Origin: a virus
IMG/VR virus record: IMGVR_UViG_3300011114_000953
Coordinates: 1 to 34,302 of that record
DNA: 34,302 nucleotides
Direction: 5' to 3' (one strand)
Position 1 is the stretch's first letter. Every line of letters starts with the position of its first letter. The notes under the pieces are model-generated. The model saw nothing but the letters and a program-made list of their open reading frames with translations, had not been told where the DNA came from and ran no database searches. Of this stretch, positions 1 to 6,679 are shown in pieces. A program made the translations under genes and the position numbers.

Positions 1-114
1 GAGCAGCTGCGTGCGGAGCCTCTGCCTCCCATTGAACCGATGTCTCTGCTGTTTGGACTAGTGTTAGGCGTCATCATCGGGGTAATCATCCGTGACTCAT
101 ACGATGGGAGGTAA
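1..114 (+). CDS. C-terminal part of small membrane protein (complete copy at 34036-34275)
   Basis: This is the 3' end of the gene at 34036-34275, shown here only because the circle was cut within it. The frame is open from base 1 and ends at TAA 112-114. The 37 residues contain the single hydrophobic segment (LLFGLVLGVIIGVII) and a short charged tail. The stop lies one base before the ATG of the next gene at 116, and the GGGAGGT just before that ATG serves as its ribosome site. Confidence 0.85.
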   Translation, partial: EQLRAEPLPPIEPMSLLFGLVLGVIIGVIIRDSYDGR

Positions 115-141
115 CATGCTGACGACTTACAGGACCGCAGA
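1..141. repeat. 141-bp terminal direct repeat, left copy (circular overlap)
   Basis: Bases 1-141 are identical to 34162-34302. The repeat starts and ends inside genes, and its 141-base length equals a common assembler k-mer, so it most likely marks a circular contig, not true phage termini. It carries the last 37 codons of the small membrane protein gene that begins at 34036, and the first bases of the gene starting at 116. Confidence 0.97.
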
Positions 142-328
142 TAAAGCCATTCTGGAGAGCATGGGCGATGGCCTCATCACGCTCTGCCTTCCGACCCAGC
201 AGAACATCGACGACCTCGAGCATCAGTGCGACAGGTGGCAGGACGACGGCAGCGTCGTCAGGTTCATCTCCGACCTTCACGGATGGACCGTCGTTGTCGT
301 GAAGACGAAGGCCATCCGTGTCATCTGA
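116..328 (+). CDS. Small protein with CLPT...DDGS motif, paralogue 1
   Basis: A 70-residue protein of unknown function. The ATG at 116 is preferred over an upstream in-frame GTG at 92 because GGGAGGT (106-112) is correctly spaced and the preceding gene stops at 114. The sequence has the order Ala-rich helix, CLPT, about 16 polar residues with a Cys, then DDGS and a hydrophobic beta-like C terminus ending in WTVVVV. The next gene (339-539) has the same order of motifs, so the two look like a tandem duplication. No catalytic motif is visible. It is probably a small cytosolic accessory protein. Confidence 0.75.
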   Translation: MLTTYRTADKAILESMGDGLITLCLPTQQNIDDLEHQCDRWQDDGSVVRFISDLHGWTVVVVKTKAIRVI

Positions 329-338
329 AGGAGCGTCC

Positions 339-539
339 ATGTACGACACTGCGCGTGAAGCAATCTTCCACAGCCGGGAGACAGGGAAGAGTACGACCTG
401 CCTTCCGACCATGGACAATTACACTGAACTTGTCGAGGCCTGCTGGGACCGCAGGCTGCGCGACGACGGAAGCATTCTGTTCTCCTGCACATTGCCGGAG
501 AAGGACTGGAGCGTCGTGATGGAGAGGCGACCATGGTAA
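339..539 (+). CDS. Small protein with CLPT...DDGS motif, paralogue 2
   Basis: A 66-residue protein of unknown function. The ATG at 339 follows GAAGGAG at 327-333; a GTG at 318 in the same frame would overlap the previous gene and has no good ribosome site. It aligns along its whole length with the protein of 116-328: CLPT, an intervening Cys, a Trp-Asp-Arg segment, DDGS and a C-terminal WSVV. The two genes also share the 12-base string TGCCTTCCGACC at CLPT. It overlaps the next small gene by 7 bases. The function is not recognisable. Confidence 0.75.
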   Translation: MYDTAREAIFHSRETGKSTTCLPTMDNYTELVEACWDRRLRDDGSILFSCTLPEKDWSVVMERRPW

Positions 540-646
540 TGGCACTGATGGCTGCGGCGCAGCCGAAAGCAGACCCGCTGATGCTGGCCTTCATGGTCAT
601 CATCTTCTCGTACACCGCGTGGCTCCTCTGGAAATCGACGCGCTAG
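533..646 (+). CDS. 37-residue single-span membrane protein
   Basis: A very short gene starting at ATG 533 inside the end of the previous gene and ending at TAG 644-646. A GGAGAGG ribosome site lies at 521-527. The product has a short polar N terminus (QPKADP) followed by one hydrophobic segment (residues about 16-32, MLAFMVIIFSYTAWLLW) and a basic end (KSTR), which fits an N-out/C-in or tail-anchored membrane peptide. It could be a small lysis regulator or a membrane-acting host-takeover peptide, but nothing identifies its role. Support is the ribosome site, the overlap and the clean hydrophobic profile. Confidence 0.6.
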   Translation: MVMALMAAAQPKADPLMLAFMVIIFSYTAWLLWKSTR

Positions 647-648
647 TG

Positions 649-677
649 TTGACTCTCTCTAGTTGACGGTGTAAAGC
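649..677 (+). promoter_or_regulatory. Candidate sigma70-like promoter upstream of 724
   Basis: TTGACT (649-654) is followed after 17 bases by TAAAGC (672-677). The -35 box is good and the -10 box is weak. A second TTGACG lies at 663-668. This is in the only sizeable gap (647-723) among the plus-strand genes around the circle junction, with an AGAGAGGGAC ribosome site before the ATG at 724. Confidence 0.35.
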
Positions 678-723
678 AGGGAGGCAACCACGGTCTCCCC
701 AGACCAGTCACAAGAGAGGGACG

Positions 724-1098
724 ATGAAGATGTCACTGGAAGTGTTTGACGTGATTCGTGAAGCCGCGAAAGCGGACGATGGAACGGCGCTGCTGATGCC
801 TTTCGACGGCACGCTGTTCATGGAATACCGCAGAGCCGGGTTCGATCTGGTGGGCATCGTTGACGACGAGCTGCTGCTGCTGCTCTCTGGCACGTGGGAA
901 GAGTACGACCCTGCGAGCATTGCATGCATTGAGCGCGCCTGGTGTTCTCGGAACTTGTCGCAAGGTCTGGTCATCTGGACGATGCTGGATGTCTTGTCGA
1001 AGATGCCGGCAGACGCTTTCGAGCAGCGCGGTCTGATGCGCGTCATCATAAAGAATTGGTCCTGCCTCCAGCACATGGAGGCGCTGAACAATGGCTGA
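724..1098 (+). CDS. Hypothetical protein, 124 residues, acidic leucine-rich
   Basis: Unknown function. ATG 724 follows a strong purine-rich ribosome site (GAGAGGGAC); an ATG two codons downstream is also possible. The N-terminal half has an Ala-rich helix, a Pro-Phe-Asp segment and a run of acidic and leucine residues (VDDELLLLLSG). Its motif spacing faintly recalls the CLPT...DDGS paralogues upstream, but identity is too low to claim homology. The C-terminal half is helical with two Cys and several Trp. It overlaps the next gene by 8 bases (ATGGCTGA), which suggests translational coupling. No membrane segment or enzyme motif is seen. Confidence 0.7.
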   Translation: MKMSLEVFDVIREAAKADDGTALLMPFDGTLFMEYRRAGFDLVGIVDDELLLLLSGTWEEYDPASIACIERAWCSRNLSQGLVIWTMLDVLSKMPADAFEQRGLMRVIIKNWSCLQHMEALNNG

Positions 1099-2431
1099 AC
1101 ATCATCCTAAGACTGACCTCGAGGTGCGCTTCGAGATGTTCAAGAAGCAGTACCACGACCGCCTGAACGAAGCGAAGCGGACAGGAAAGCCGATTCCAGC
1201 TCACACGCAGCGCTGGTACGACAGACAGATTGAGGAGTACCGAACCTCTCTGAAGCGTCTAGGTCTAATCATGACGCTTTCACTTCCCACGGTGGCAGAG
1301 GCCGTTGAGCGCATCGCAGCCGTGAAGCAGACGGTGGATGCGCGTGCGCCCGTCTTCGAAGCACAGAAGAAGAAGGAGCGGCAGGCCAAGGTCAGACAGT
1401 ACACCAAAGGCTGGCGCGACAGACGCGTCGCCACCAATGAAGAACGGCAGAAGCAGCTGGAAGTCCGTCGCGAGTGGGACAGGAACCGCAGGGCGCGGGA
1501 ACGGCAGAAGCGCGCTGCAGCGCGACAGGCCCTGCGCGAGTCAGGCATCAAAGTAGAGGTCCATGTCCCAGAGCCGCTTGAAGTTCCGAAGGACATCATG
1601 GCAATGCGCGTTGAAAAGAAGCGTGCGAAGCAGCGCCGCAAGCAGGCGAAAAAGATGGCTAGAATTAACGCATGCCCGGAGCTGCGTGAAGCGTTCCTCG
1701 AGAAGGAGCGTGAGCGTTGGCTTCGTTATCGCAGCAGTAAGCGCGACCCTGCACTGGTGACTGCATCAATGCTGACGACAGAGGCCTACATCGCTGAAGC
1801 GATAGAGAGCGGCGAAATCGACGCGAAGGAGCAAAAGCTGTGCGTTCACTCCATCCGCATGGCGCAGTCGCATCTGACGCAGGAAGAGCGGAAGAGACTG
1901 AACCACAGGAGAGCGGAGCAGCGACGGCAGAACAAACGAAACGCAGAGCGCATCGCATCGCTGACCGCGAAGATTGTCGAACCCGGATGGGCGGAGAGAG
2001 CCATCGAAACAGACCAAGAGCTGCGCGGCCTGTTCAACGACTACATTGCTCGCAGCGTGAACTCCACGGTCTGGTACAAGGTCACGCATAACATCCAGCA
2101 CACGGCCCAGGATGTGGCAGCGATAAAAGCGCAGCGCACCTTCCTGCTTCTACTGAACCTCAATGCGGACCATGGGTTCCTGCATCGCCTGGACGAGCTG
2201 CGCAAAGAAAGTCTGCGTCGCTCCGGGCAGAAACAGTGGGCGATGATAAAGAACAACCCAGAGCGGTATGAGCAGTACAAGCGCGAAGCGGCAGAGGCAT
2301 ACGCGAAGAAGCAGGCGAAGCGGATAAAGATGGGCGTAGAAGCCATCAGCGACGAGATTGCCTCTGAAGCGGTCTTTGACCATTGGGCGGCTGTGTACGA
2401 AGTCGCGAGAAAAAATGCGCGGAAAATTTGA
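1091..2431 (+). CDS. Large, highly basic coiled-coil-like protein
   Basis: A 446-residue protein exceptionally rich in Lys, Arg, Glu, Gln and Ala, predicted almost entirely helical. Residues about 110-215 and 270-305 are dense in KR/E heptad-like runs. The last 70 residues contain a NNPERYEQYKREA segment like the NPEKAKEAQRKK segment of the protein at 32645-33160. Such NPE-type basic helical repeats are common in uncharacterised phage proteins and may bind nucleic acid; that is inference. It is coupled by an 8-base overlap to the gene before it. There is no nuclease, helicase or zinc motif. It could be a DNA-compacting or decoy protein, or a structural filament. Confidence 0.8.
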   Translation: MAEHHPKTDLEVRFEMFKKQYHDRLNEAKRTGKPIPAHTQRWYDRQIEEYRTSLKRLGLIMTLSLPTVAEAVERIAAVKQTVDARAPVFEAQKKKERQAKVRQYTKGWRDRRVATNEERQKQLEVRREWDRNRRARERQKRAAARQALRESGIKVEVHVPEPLEVPKDIMAMRVEKKRAKQRRKQAKKMARINACPELREAFLEKERERWLRYRSSKRDPALVTASMLTTEAYIAEAIESGEIDAKEQKLCVHSIRMAQSHLTQEERKRLNHRRAEQRRQNKRNAERIASLTAKIVEPGWAERAIETDQELRGLFNDYIARSVNSTVWYKVTHNIQHTAQDVAAIKAQRTFLLLLNLNADHGFLHRLDELRKESLRRSGQKQWAMIKNNPERYEQYKREAAEAYAKKQAKRIKMGVEAISDEIASEAVFDHWAAVYEVARKNARKI

Positions 2432-2483
2432 GTAGCGTTCTGCGCGCTGTATGCATGCCTCTCCCCGTCAAGAAGGACACACC

Positions 2484-2654
2484 ATGTTGAAGGTCATCGA
2501 ACATACCGCTCCCGCCCCGTTCCTGAAGCGCATTGAACTGCACGCCGTGGACTGCATCGACAGGAACGTAGAGACGGCAAAGAAGGTCCTGCTGGCGCTG
2601 ACCTATGTCGGTGCCGTGGCAACGGTCGCAGCGCTCTTCCTGCGCGTGTTCTAG
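2484..2654 (+). CDS. 56-residue tail-anchored membrane protein
   Basis: The ATG at 2484 follows AGAAGGAC (2471-2478); an upstream in-frame ATG at 2451 lacks a ribosome site. The product has a polar amphipathic N-terminal half and one C-terminal hydrophobic segment (residues about 35-53, VLLALTYVGAVATVAALFL) ending RVF. It is the last plus-strand gene, and only 17 bases separate its stop from the stop of the convergent lysis-region gene at 2672. It might take part in lysis, given the position beside the lysis cassette on the other strand, but the strand and probable timing differ. Function unknown. Confidence 0.65.
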   Translation: MLKVIEHTAPAPFLKRIELHAVDCIDRNVETAKKVLLALTYVGAVATVAALFLRVF

Positions 2655-2671
2655 AGGGTCACACCATAAGT

Positions 2672-3070
2672 CTAGACAGGCGGCTGTTCGGTATGCGGTG
2701 CCATGCGCTCGCCTGCGCTGCCCGCGCTGCGGCCGCCTGCGTCAAAGACATTAGCCATAGCCGAGCCAAGGATGCCGGTCATGACTAGCAGGATGTCCTT
2801 GCTCATCTGGAAGTACGAGACGCCGATGCCGTCCTTGTCAGTGCTGCCGGGAATGTACCAGTTGATGAGCGTGAGCGCGCCAAGGTAGCCCATGAGCGCG
2901 GCAATGCCCATGAAGATGAGACGAAGGATGGACAGCTTGCGAGAAGCCCGCCTGTCAGCAGCAGCAATCTCGATGGCGATGCCCCGATTGAGACGTTCCA
3001 CCTCGGCCTCGGCCACAGCAGCACGAGCCAGAGCTTCAGACAGGGTAATAGTCGGGTCTTGTTCAATCAT
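2672..3070 (-). CDS. Two-span membrane protein, candidate holin
   Basis: A 132-residue protein. Residues 1-44 form a charged, Ala/Glu-rich helix. Hydrophobic segments lie at about 46-68 (LRLIFMGIAALMGYLGALTL) and 88-108 (MSKDILLVMTGILGSAMANV), joined by a loop with GSTDKDG. A polar Gly/Ser-rich tail follows. Size, two spans and location two genes after the endolysin fit a holin or holin partner that permeabilises the inner membrane. It begins two bases after the stop of the upstream gene, with GGGATGAG as ribosome site. Three neighbouring membrane proteins compete for the holin role, so the assignment is tentative. Confidence 0.6.
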   Translation of the reverse strand: MIEQDPTITLSEALARAAVAEAEVERLNRGIAIEIAAADRRASRKLSILRLIFMGIAALMGYLGALTLINWYIPGSTDKDGIGVSYFQMSKDILLVMTGILGSAMANVFDAGGRSAGSAGERMAPHTEQPPV

Positions 3071-3072
3071 GG

Positions 3073-3381
3073 CTACTCATCCCAATTGTTGACTTGATTC
3101 TCAATGCGGTCCACGCGCCGGCCTAGGTCCTGGACATCATCAGCCAGACGGTTGAGCGTCGCAGCATCGGGCATCTCCTCGAGCCGGTTTCGCATCTCTT
3201 TGACCTCGGCTCTGAGCTCCTTCCACTCCTCTCGCACGAGGTTGAAAGCGAAGGACGCAAAAATCAAAACGATGGTAGAGGCAACCGAGCCAATGACGGT
3301 GACGATGCGCCACATGGTTGGCAGTCCGACGACGGCCTTTGAAGCCATGGTCTCAACCGAGCTGCGGCTGTCACTCGCCAT
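3073..3381 (-). CDS. Membrane-anchored coiled-coil protein in lysis cassette
   Basis: A 102-residue protein. One strong hydrophobic segment (about residues 24-47, WRIVTVIGSVASTIVLIFAS) is followed by a charged coiled coil (about 50-100, heptads such as EWKELRAEVKEMRNRLEEM). N-terminal membrane anchor plus coiled coil resembles inner-membrane spanin or XhlA-like lysis accessory proteins, but there is no lipoprotein partner nearby, so the spanin idea is unproven. It overlaps the upstream membrane protein by 11 bases and is separated from the next by two. It likely acts with the neighbouring holin candidates at the inner membrane. Confidence 0.6.
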   Translation of the reverse strand: MASDSRSSVETMASKAVVGLPTMWRIVTVIGSVASTIVLIFASFAFNLVREEWKELRAEVKEMRNRLEEMPDAATLNRLADDVQDLGRRVDRIENQVNNWDE

Positions 3382-3619
3382 CTGACTTCACTTTCGCTGC
3401 GTCTGCGTCCAATGCGCGTTCAACGGGAGTCTTCAGCTCAACGTTACCAGCTGCAAGCGCGGAGGCTCCACTGGCAAGCGCAACCCACATGGGAATGGTG
3501 ACTGCACCGAGACCGCCTGTGATTGCTGTGACCAGAACGGGAACGACAGTTCCGAGAATGCCACCGGCCATAAGGCCCCAGTTAAGTTTGCCTTTGCTGT
3601 TCGTCAGCTTCACGGCCAT
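3371..3619 (-). CDS. Small two-span membrane protein, candidate holin
   Basis: An 82-residue protein with a short basic N terminus (KLTNSKGKLN), a hydrophobic segment at about 14-34 (GLMAGGILGTVVPVLVTAIT), a Gly turn, a second segment at about 40-60 (VTIPMWVALASGASALAAG) and a charged C-terminal tail. This is the size and layout of class II holins. It lies directly after the endolysin gene (36-base gap), the usual place for a lysis partner. The ribosome site is weak (TGGTG), which may limit its level. Among the three membrane proteins here it is the closest to a typical holin. Confidence 0.6.
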   Translation of the reverse strand: MAVKLTNSKGKLNWGLMAGGILGTVVPVLVTAITGGLGAVTIPMWVALASGASALAAGNVELKTPVERALDADAAKVKSDGE

Positions 3620-3655
3620 GATGCACCAGACGCAGCCCCCTCGAGGGCGGTTAGA

Positions 3656-4417
3656 CTAAATCTTGGTAGGGTCGAACCACCCGATTGTCCTATCGACTTG
3701 AGGTGCGTTCGTCCACAGATGATGTTTCAGATACACACCATCGCCGTCGCGACTGCCTGCGCTGTTAGTGTTACCCTCAATGGTCGTCCAGCCAGTGTCG
3801 TCCACCTTCACGACGACGCCAGTGTGACCCTGTACCCACGTCCCGGAGCGGCACTCCTTTGCTCCCGTCGGGTCCTTCGCGCGACACCAGACCCAGCCGG
3901 CCTTTACCTTTGACTGGAAGCCAGCCTCGAGCGGCGTCGTCTTTGCATCAGCAGCGCACTTCTTGGAGCCGAGGTGCCACTGGGTCGCGACCGAACCGCT
4001 GCACCATGCCGGAGGCTTCGTTAGGCCGCGACTGTTCATCACGTTCCACGCGACGAAGGCAGCGCACCATGGGCCACCTTTCGCCACTCCTACGCTCTTC
4101 TGGTACTTCTCCACATCAGGGCCGTGGTTCGCGCCTCCTACCTCCTTCACGCCTTTGCGGAGCTCCGCCTGGCATGACTCAATGAGAAGGCCTGCGAGGT
4201 CACCTGCAGCTGCAGGCTTTGGAGGAACCAGCGCAGCGAAGGTGCCGGGTCCCAGCTTGCCATCGGCGGTCAGACCCTTCGCAGCTTGGAAGGTTGCCAC
4301 AGCATCAGCGAAAGCAGCGGAGGCCGGGTCAAGCGTGGAGAACGGCGCAGGCAGTTCTTCGCGCTTCCATGACTTTCCGACCTGCTTCAGATTGTACTCA
4401 ACGCGTGCATCAGACAT
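3656..4417 (-). CDS. Endolysin: peptidoglycan-binding domain plus CHAP domain
   Basis: A 253-residue lysin that should cut host peptidoglycan at the end of infection. Residues about 24-63 resemble a peptidoglycan-binding type 1 domain (AFADAVATFQAAKGL then DGKLGPGTFAAL). Residues about 85-245 form a CHAP-like amidase/peptidase domain: catalytic Cys118 in GGPWCAAFVAWN, His198 in WVQGHTGVVV, and Glu214/Asn216 in TTIEGNTNS, in the expected order. There is no signal peptide, so export would need a holin; membrane proteins follow immediately. It has GGAG as ribosome site and overlaps the upstream gene by 8 bases. Amidase versus endopeptidase specificity cannot be told. Confidence 0.92.
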   Translation of the reverse strand: MSDARVEYNLKQVGKSWKREELPAPFSTLDPASAAFADAVATFQAAKGLTADGKLGPGTFAALVPPKPAAAGDLAGLLIESCQAELRKGVKEVGGANHGPDVEKYQKSVGVAKGGPWCAAFVAWNVMNSRGLTKPPAWCSGSVATQWHLGSKKCAADAKTTPLEAGFQSKVKAGWVWCRAKDPTGAKECRSGTWVQGHTGVVVKVDDTGWTTIEGNTNSAGSRDGDGVYLKHHLWTNAPQVDRTIGWFDPTKI

Positions 4418-4802
4418 CTTTGCTCCTTTTCACGTATTTACGTTTGGCCTTGACCTCCACGGCGACGCCGTGTTCAATGATGTCTGGCTTCGCAGCAGCC
4501 TTCGTCGCGGCCGCACCCATTAGGATGTCCGCAGGCGCTTCATGAATTGGACCGTATGGGCCTTCCTTGACGGGAGTAGGAGTCTGCCGCACTTCCTGTG
4601 TGGGTTCGGTCTTTGCCCATGCTTGAATCGCATCTGCGAGCATGCGAGTGGCGTTCACCAGCTGCTGTTTGTCGTGATGCTCGAGGTTGAAAGCGCGGCC
4701 TGTGTGTCCGTTCTTGAGGATGATGCCACCCTGTGCAGGAGTGACAGTGTATCGCGCGATTTCGCGAAGGAAGGTGGGCAGCAGACCAAAGACGGCACTC
4801 AT
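4410..4802 (-). CDS. Hypothetical protein upstream of endolysin
   Basis: A 130-residue protein of unknown function. The N-terminal 60 residues contain a hydrophobic start (VFGLLPTFLREIARY) and a small beta-like segment (GGIILKNGHTGRAF). The middle is Pro/Thr/Ala-rich, and the C terminus is very basic (VKAKRKYVKRSKDV). Between tail-tip genes and the endolysin it could be a virion or lysis-associated protein. It is coupled to the endolysin by an 8-base overlap. No enzymatic motif is evident. Confidence 0.7.
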   Translation of the reverse strand: MSAVFGLLPTFLREIARYTVTPAQGGIILKNGHTGRAFNLEHHDKQQLVNATRMLADAIQAWAKTEPTQEVRQTPTPVKEGPYGPIHEAPADILMGAAATKAAAKPDIIEHGVAVEVKAKRKYVKRSKDV

Positions 4803-4823
4803 CGGGGGAACTCCAATCGGAGG

Positions 4824-5285
4824 TTAGGGGAGCGTAGCTTCTTTCAAAGGGTCTTCGAGGATGTACAGACCGTAGTATCCGCCTGTCCCAGAGGTGGACT
4901 GCACACTGACAGCGACTAAAACCCATTTGTCGTCAGTCCAGGTTGGCGCGATACCGACAACAGCAAAGGCCGGCGCTGCTCCCAGCGTGATGGTTGAGGT
5001 CACGCCGTCTACAACAACAATGACGATGGCGTTGAGGCCATAGACTCCAACCGTGACAGCGTTCTCAGTCAGCTTGGAGTTGTGAACCCACAGCCACGCA
5101 GACAAATCGGCAGAGACTGTGTTAGTCGTGAAGAACGGGGACAGCGAAGTGAGCATCCGGCGCTGGTTTGCAAAGATGAACCTGTCGCGCTCGAGGAGCG
5201 TCAGCATGGTCGGAGCGCGAATCTTGTTCGGAACGCCCTGATTCTCAAGCGGGGCCGGATAGACTGCGGGAATCGTGAAGCCCAT
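4824..5285 (-). CDS. Hypothetical tail-tip-associated protein
   Basis: A 153-residue protein, mostly beta-strand-like, rich in Thr, Val and Ala, with no membrane or catalytic motif. The C terminus includes a Gly/Tyr segment (GTGGYYGLYILED). It begins two bases after the stop of the large upstream tail gene and probably encodes a virion component at the tail tip. The composition fits a small fibre or carbohydrate-contact protein, but that is inference from position. Confidence 0.65.
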   Translation of the reverse strand: MGFTIPAVYPAPLENQGVPNKIRAPTMLTLLERDRFIFANQRRMLTSLSPFFTTNTVSADLSAWLWVHNSKLTENAVTVGVYGLNAIVIVVVDGVTSTITLGAAPAFAVVGIAPTWTDDKWVLVAVSVQSTSGTGGYYGLYILEDPLKEATLP

Positions 5286-5287
5286 GA

Positions 5288-6679
5288 TTAGCCTGCGATA
5301 GAGGTAAGACGAGCGTACAGGTTGTAGACGTAGATAGCCGTGTTATCTGGCGTGACTGACAGTTCAACCGTGTAAACTTTGTTAGCCAACAGTGAAAGCG
5401 CAGGCGTATTGATTGCAACCATAGTGCCAGTTGTCATTTCCGTAACATCCATGCTGTCACGCGTCCCCCATGCTGCGACTGCGGACGAGTCGTACCAACC
5501 ACGCGCAGTTATGCCGATTACCGACTGTTTCCAATTACTTAGCCTTACACTTATTGGCGTGTCTACATTTTGCGTAACCAGCGTTCCGGTATTATCTCTC
5601 AATGATAGAGTGATTAGCGAGTTCGTTCCGCTTGCAAGACCGGAATAATGCATCGTCACGGACAGCGTCAGGTTGTCAACAATGGTGTTTGAGACAAAGC
5701 TAAACCCAGTTTTGACAGCGGCGCGAACTGGGTTGGTCGTGGCAGCCGCAATCACAGCTCCGAAGGCATACCGCTGCGACACACCGTTGCAGAGGTCCGG
5801 CTGGAACACAGTAACCGCACCGTTCTGGGTGCCGATGACCTCCGTCAGCGGAGCGGTAGTCTGATGACTGAACTGCGCAGGGGCAGTGCCTGGGTTTGCA
5901 TTCATTGAATTGAACGCAACTCCGAGCAGTGTCATCGCTCCAAGTTCGTAAACTTGTGCTATATGACTCTGAACGTACTCGTAATAGGACGGAAGGCGCG
6001 GAGGGTTTCTGACCAAAGAGGGGAACACAGATGCGTAACCATCTGGCGGGTTTGGAATATTGGTACTGATGTAGTTTATCTGATACTCGTTCAGAGTGGA
6101 TGCTTCTCCGGCGCTGGGAGCAGGCACACCAGTCATGTCCAGAAGTTCATGCTTCTCGCCTGCCGTTATGGGGTATGTGACTTCATCTAGATAGATGATG
6201 TTCTCCACACCACCGCTCACGTTTACAGTTCCAAGTTGTTCCAGCTTCGAAGACTGGAAAGTCATACCAAAGTTCTGCGGACCTGTCGCAGCAGCGTTCA
6301 ACGGAAGGCTAATGTCTAGGTAAGTTGGAGTTCCGGCACTCGGAAGAAGGCCGACAGTAACGAACTCACTTCCACCCCAGCGAAAGATGTTGACGTACCC
6401 TTGAAAGCCGTCTCCATCTTGGCTGCTAGTCAGCGTCGCGTATGTCACACGGAAGTCTACCTGCTTCACGGCCTGTCCCACGTTCACCGTGAACATGAAG
6501 CCCCGTGGTTCCCAGTACGATGACCAGGTAACAGGGTGAGTGGCGTTCCACGCAATGCCGCCTCCACGCGTCATGTCATTGTTATAGCTGTTCGCGTTCG
6601 TCGTCAGGCCGTTTGCCAAGAAGGACGAATAGGGCATGTCCAGGAGCGCCTGCGCGTCGTCAATCTTCTTCCATGCCAT
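5288..6679 (-). CDS. Tail-tip / putative receptor-binding protein
   Basis: A 463-residue, beta-rich protein, high in Thr, Ser, Asn and Val, without Cys clusters or transmembrane segments. The start is ATG at 6679, overlapping the upstream stop as TGATG and preceded by GGAG; an upstream in-frame start (6691) would lie inside the previous gene. Composition and position, last large gene after the tail hub and before lysis, fit a distal tail or receptor-binding protein. The DNA is visibly more AT-rich (near 47-50 % in sampled lines) than the capsid genes, as is common for exchanged host-range genes. No named fibre domain is recognised. Confidence 0.6.
   Translation of the reverse strand: MAWKKIDDAQALLDMPYSSFLANGLTTNANSYNNDMTRGGGIAWNATHPVTWSSYWEPRGFMFTVNVGQAVKQVDFRVTYATLTSSQDGDGFQGYVNIFRWGGSEFVTVGLLPSAGTPTYLDISLPLNAAATGPQNFGMTFQSSKLEQLGTVNVSGGVENIIYLDEVTYPITAGEKHELLDMTGVPAPSAGEASTLNEYQINYISTNIPNPPDGYASVFPSLVRNPPRLPSYYEYVQSHIAQVYELGAMTLLGVAFNSMNANPGTAPAQFSHQTTAPLTEVIGTQNGAVTVFQPDLCNGVSQRYAFGAVIAAATTNPVRAAVKTGFSFVSNTIVDNLTLSVTMHYSGLASGTNSLITLSLRDNTGTLVTQNVDTPISVRLSNWKQSVIGITARGWYDSSAVAAWGTRDSMDVTEMTTGTMVAINTPALSLLANKVYTVELSVTPDNTAIYVYNLYARLTSIAG

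Noticed and set aside
2651-2675. Bidirectional terminator between the convergent modules
   Set aside because: Only 17 bases separate the stops, with a weak CTAGA/TCTAG repeat and no GC stem or T-tract.
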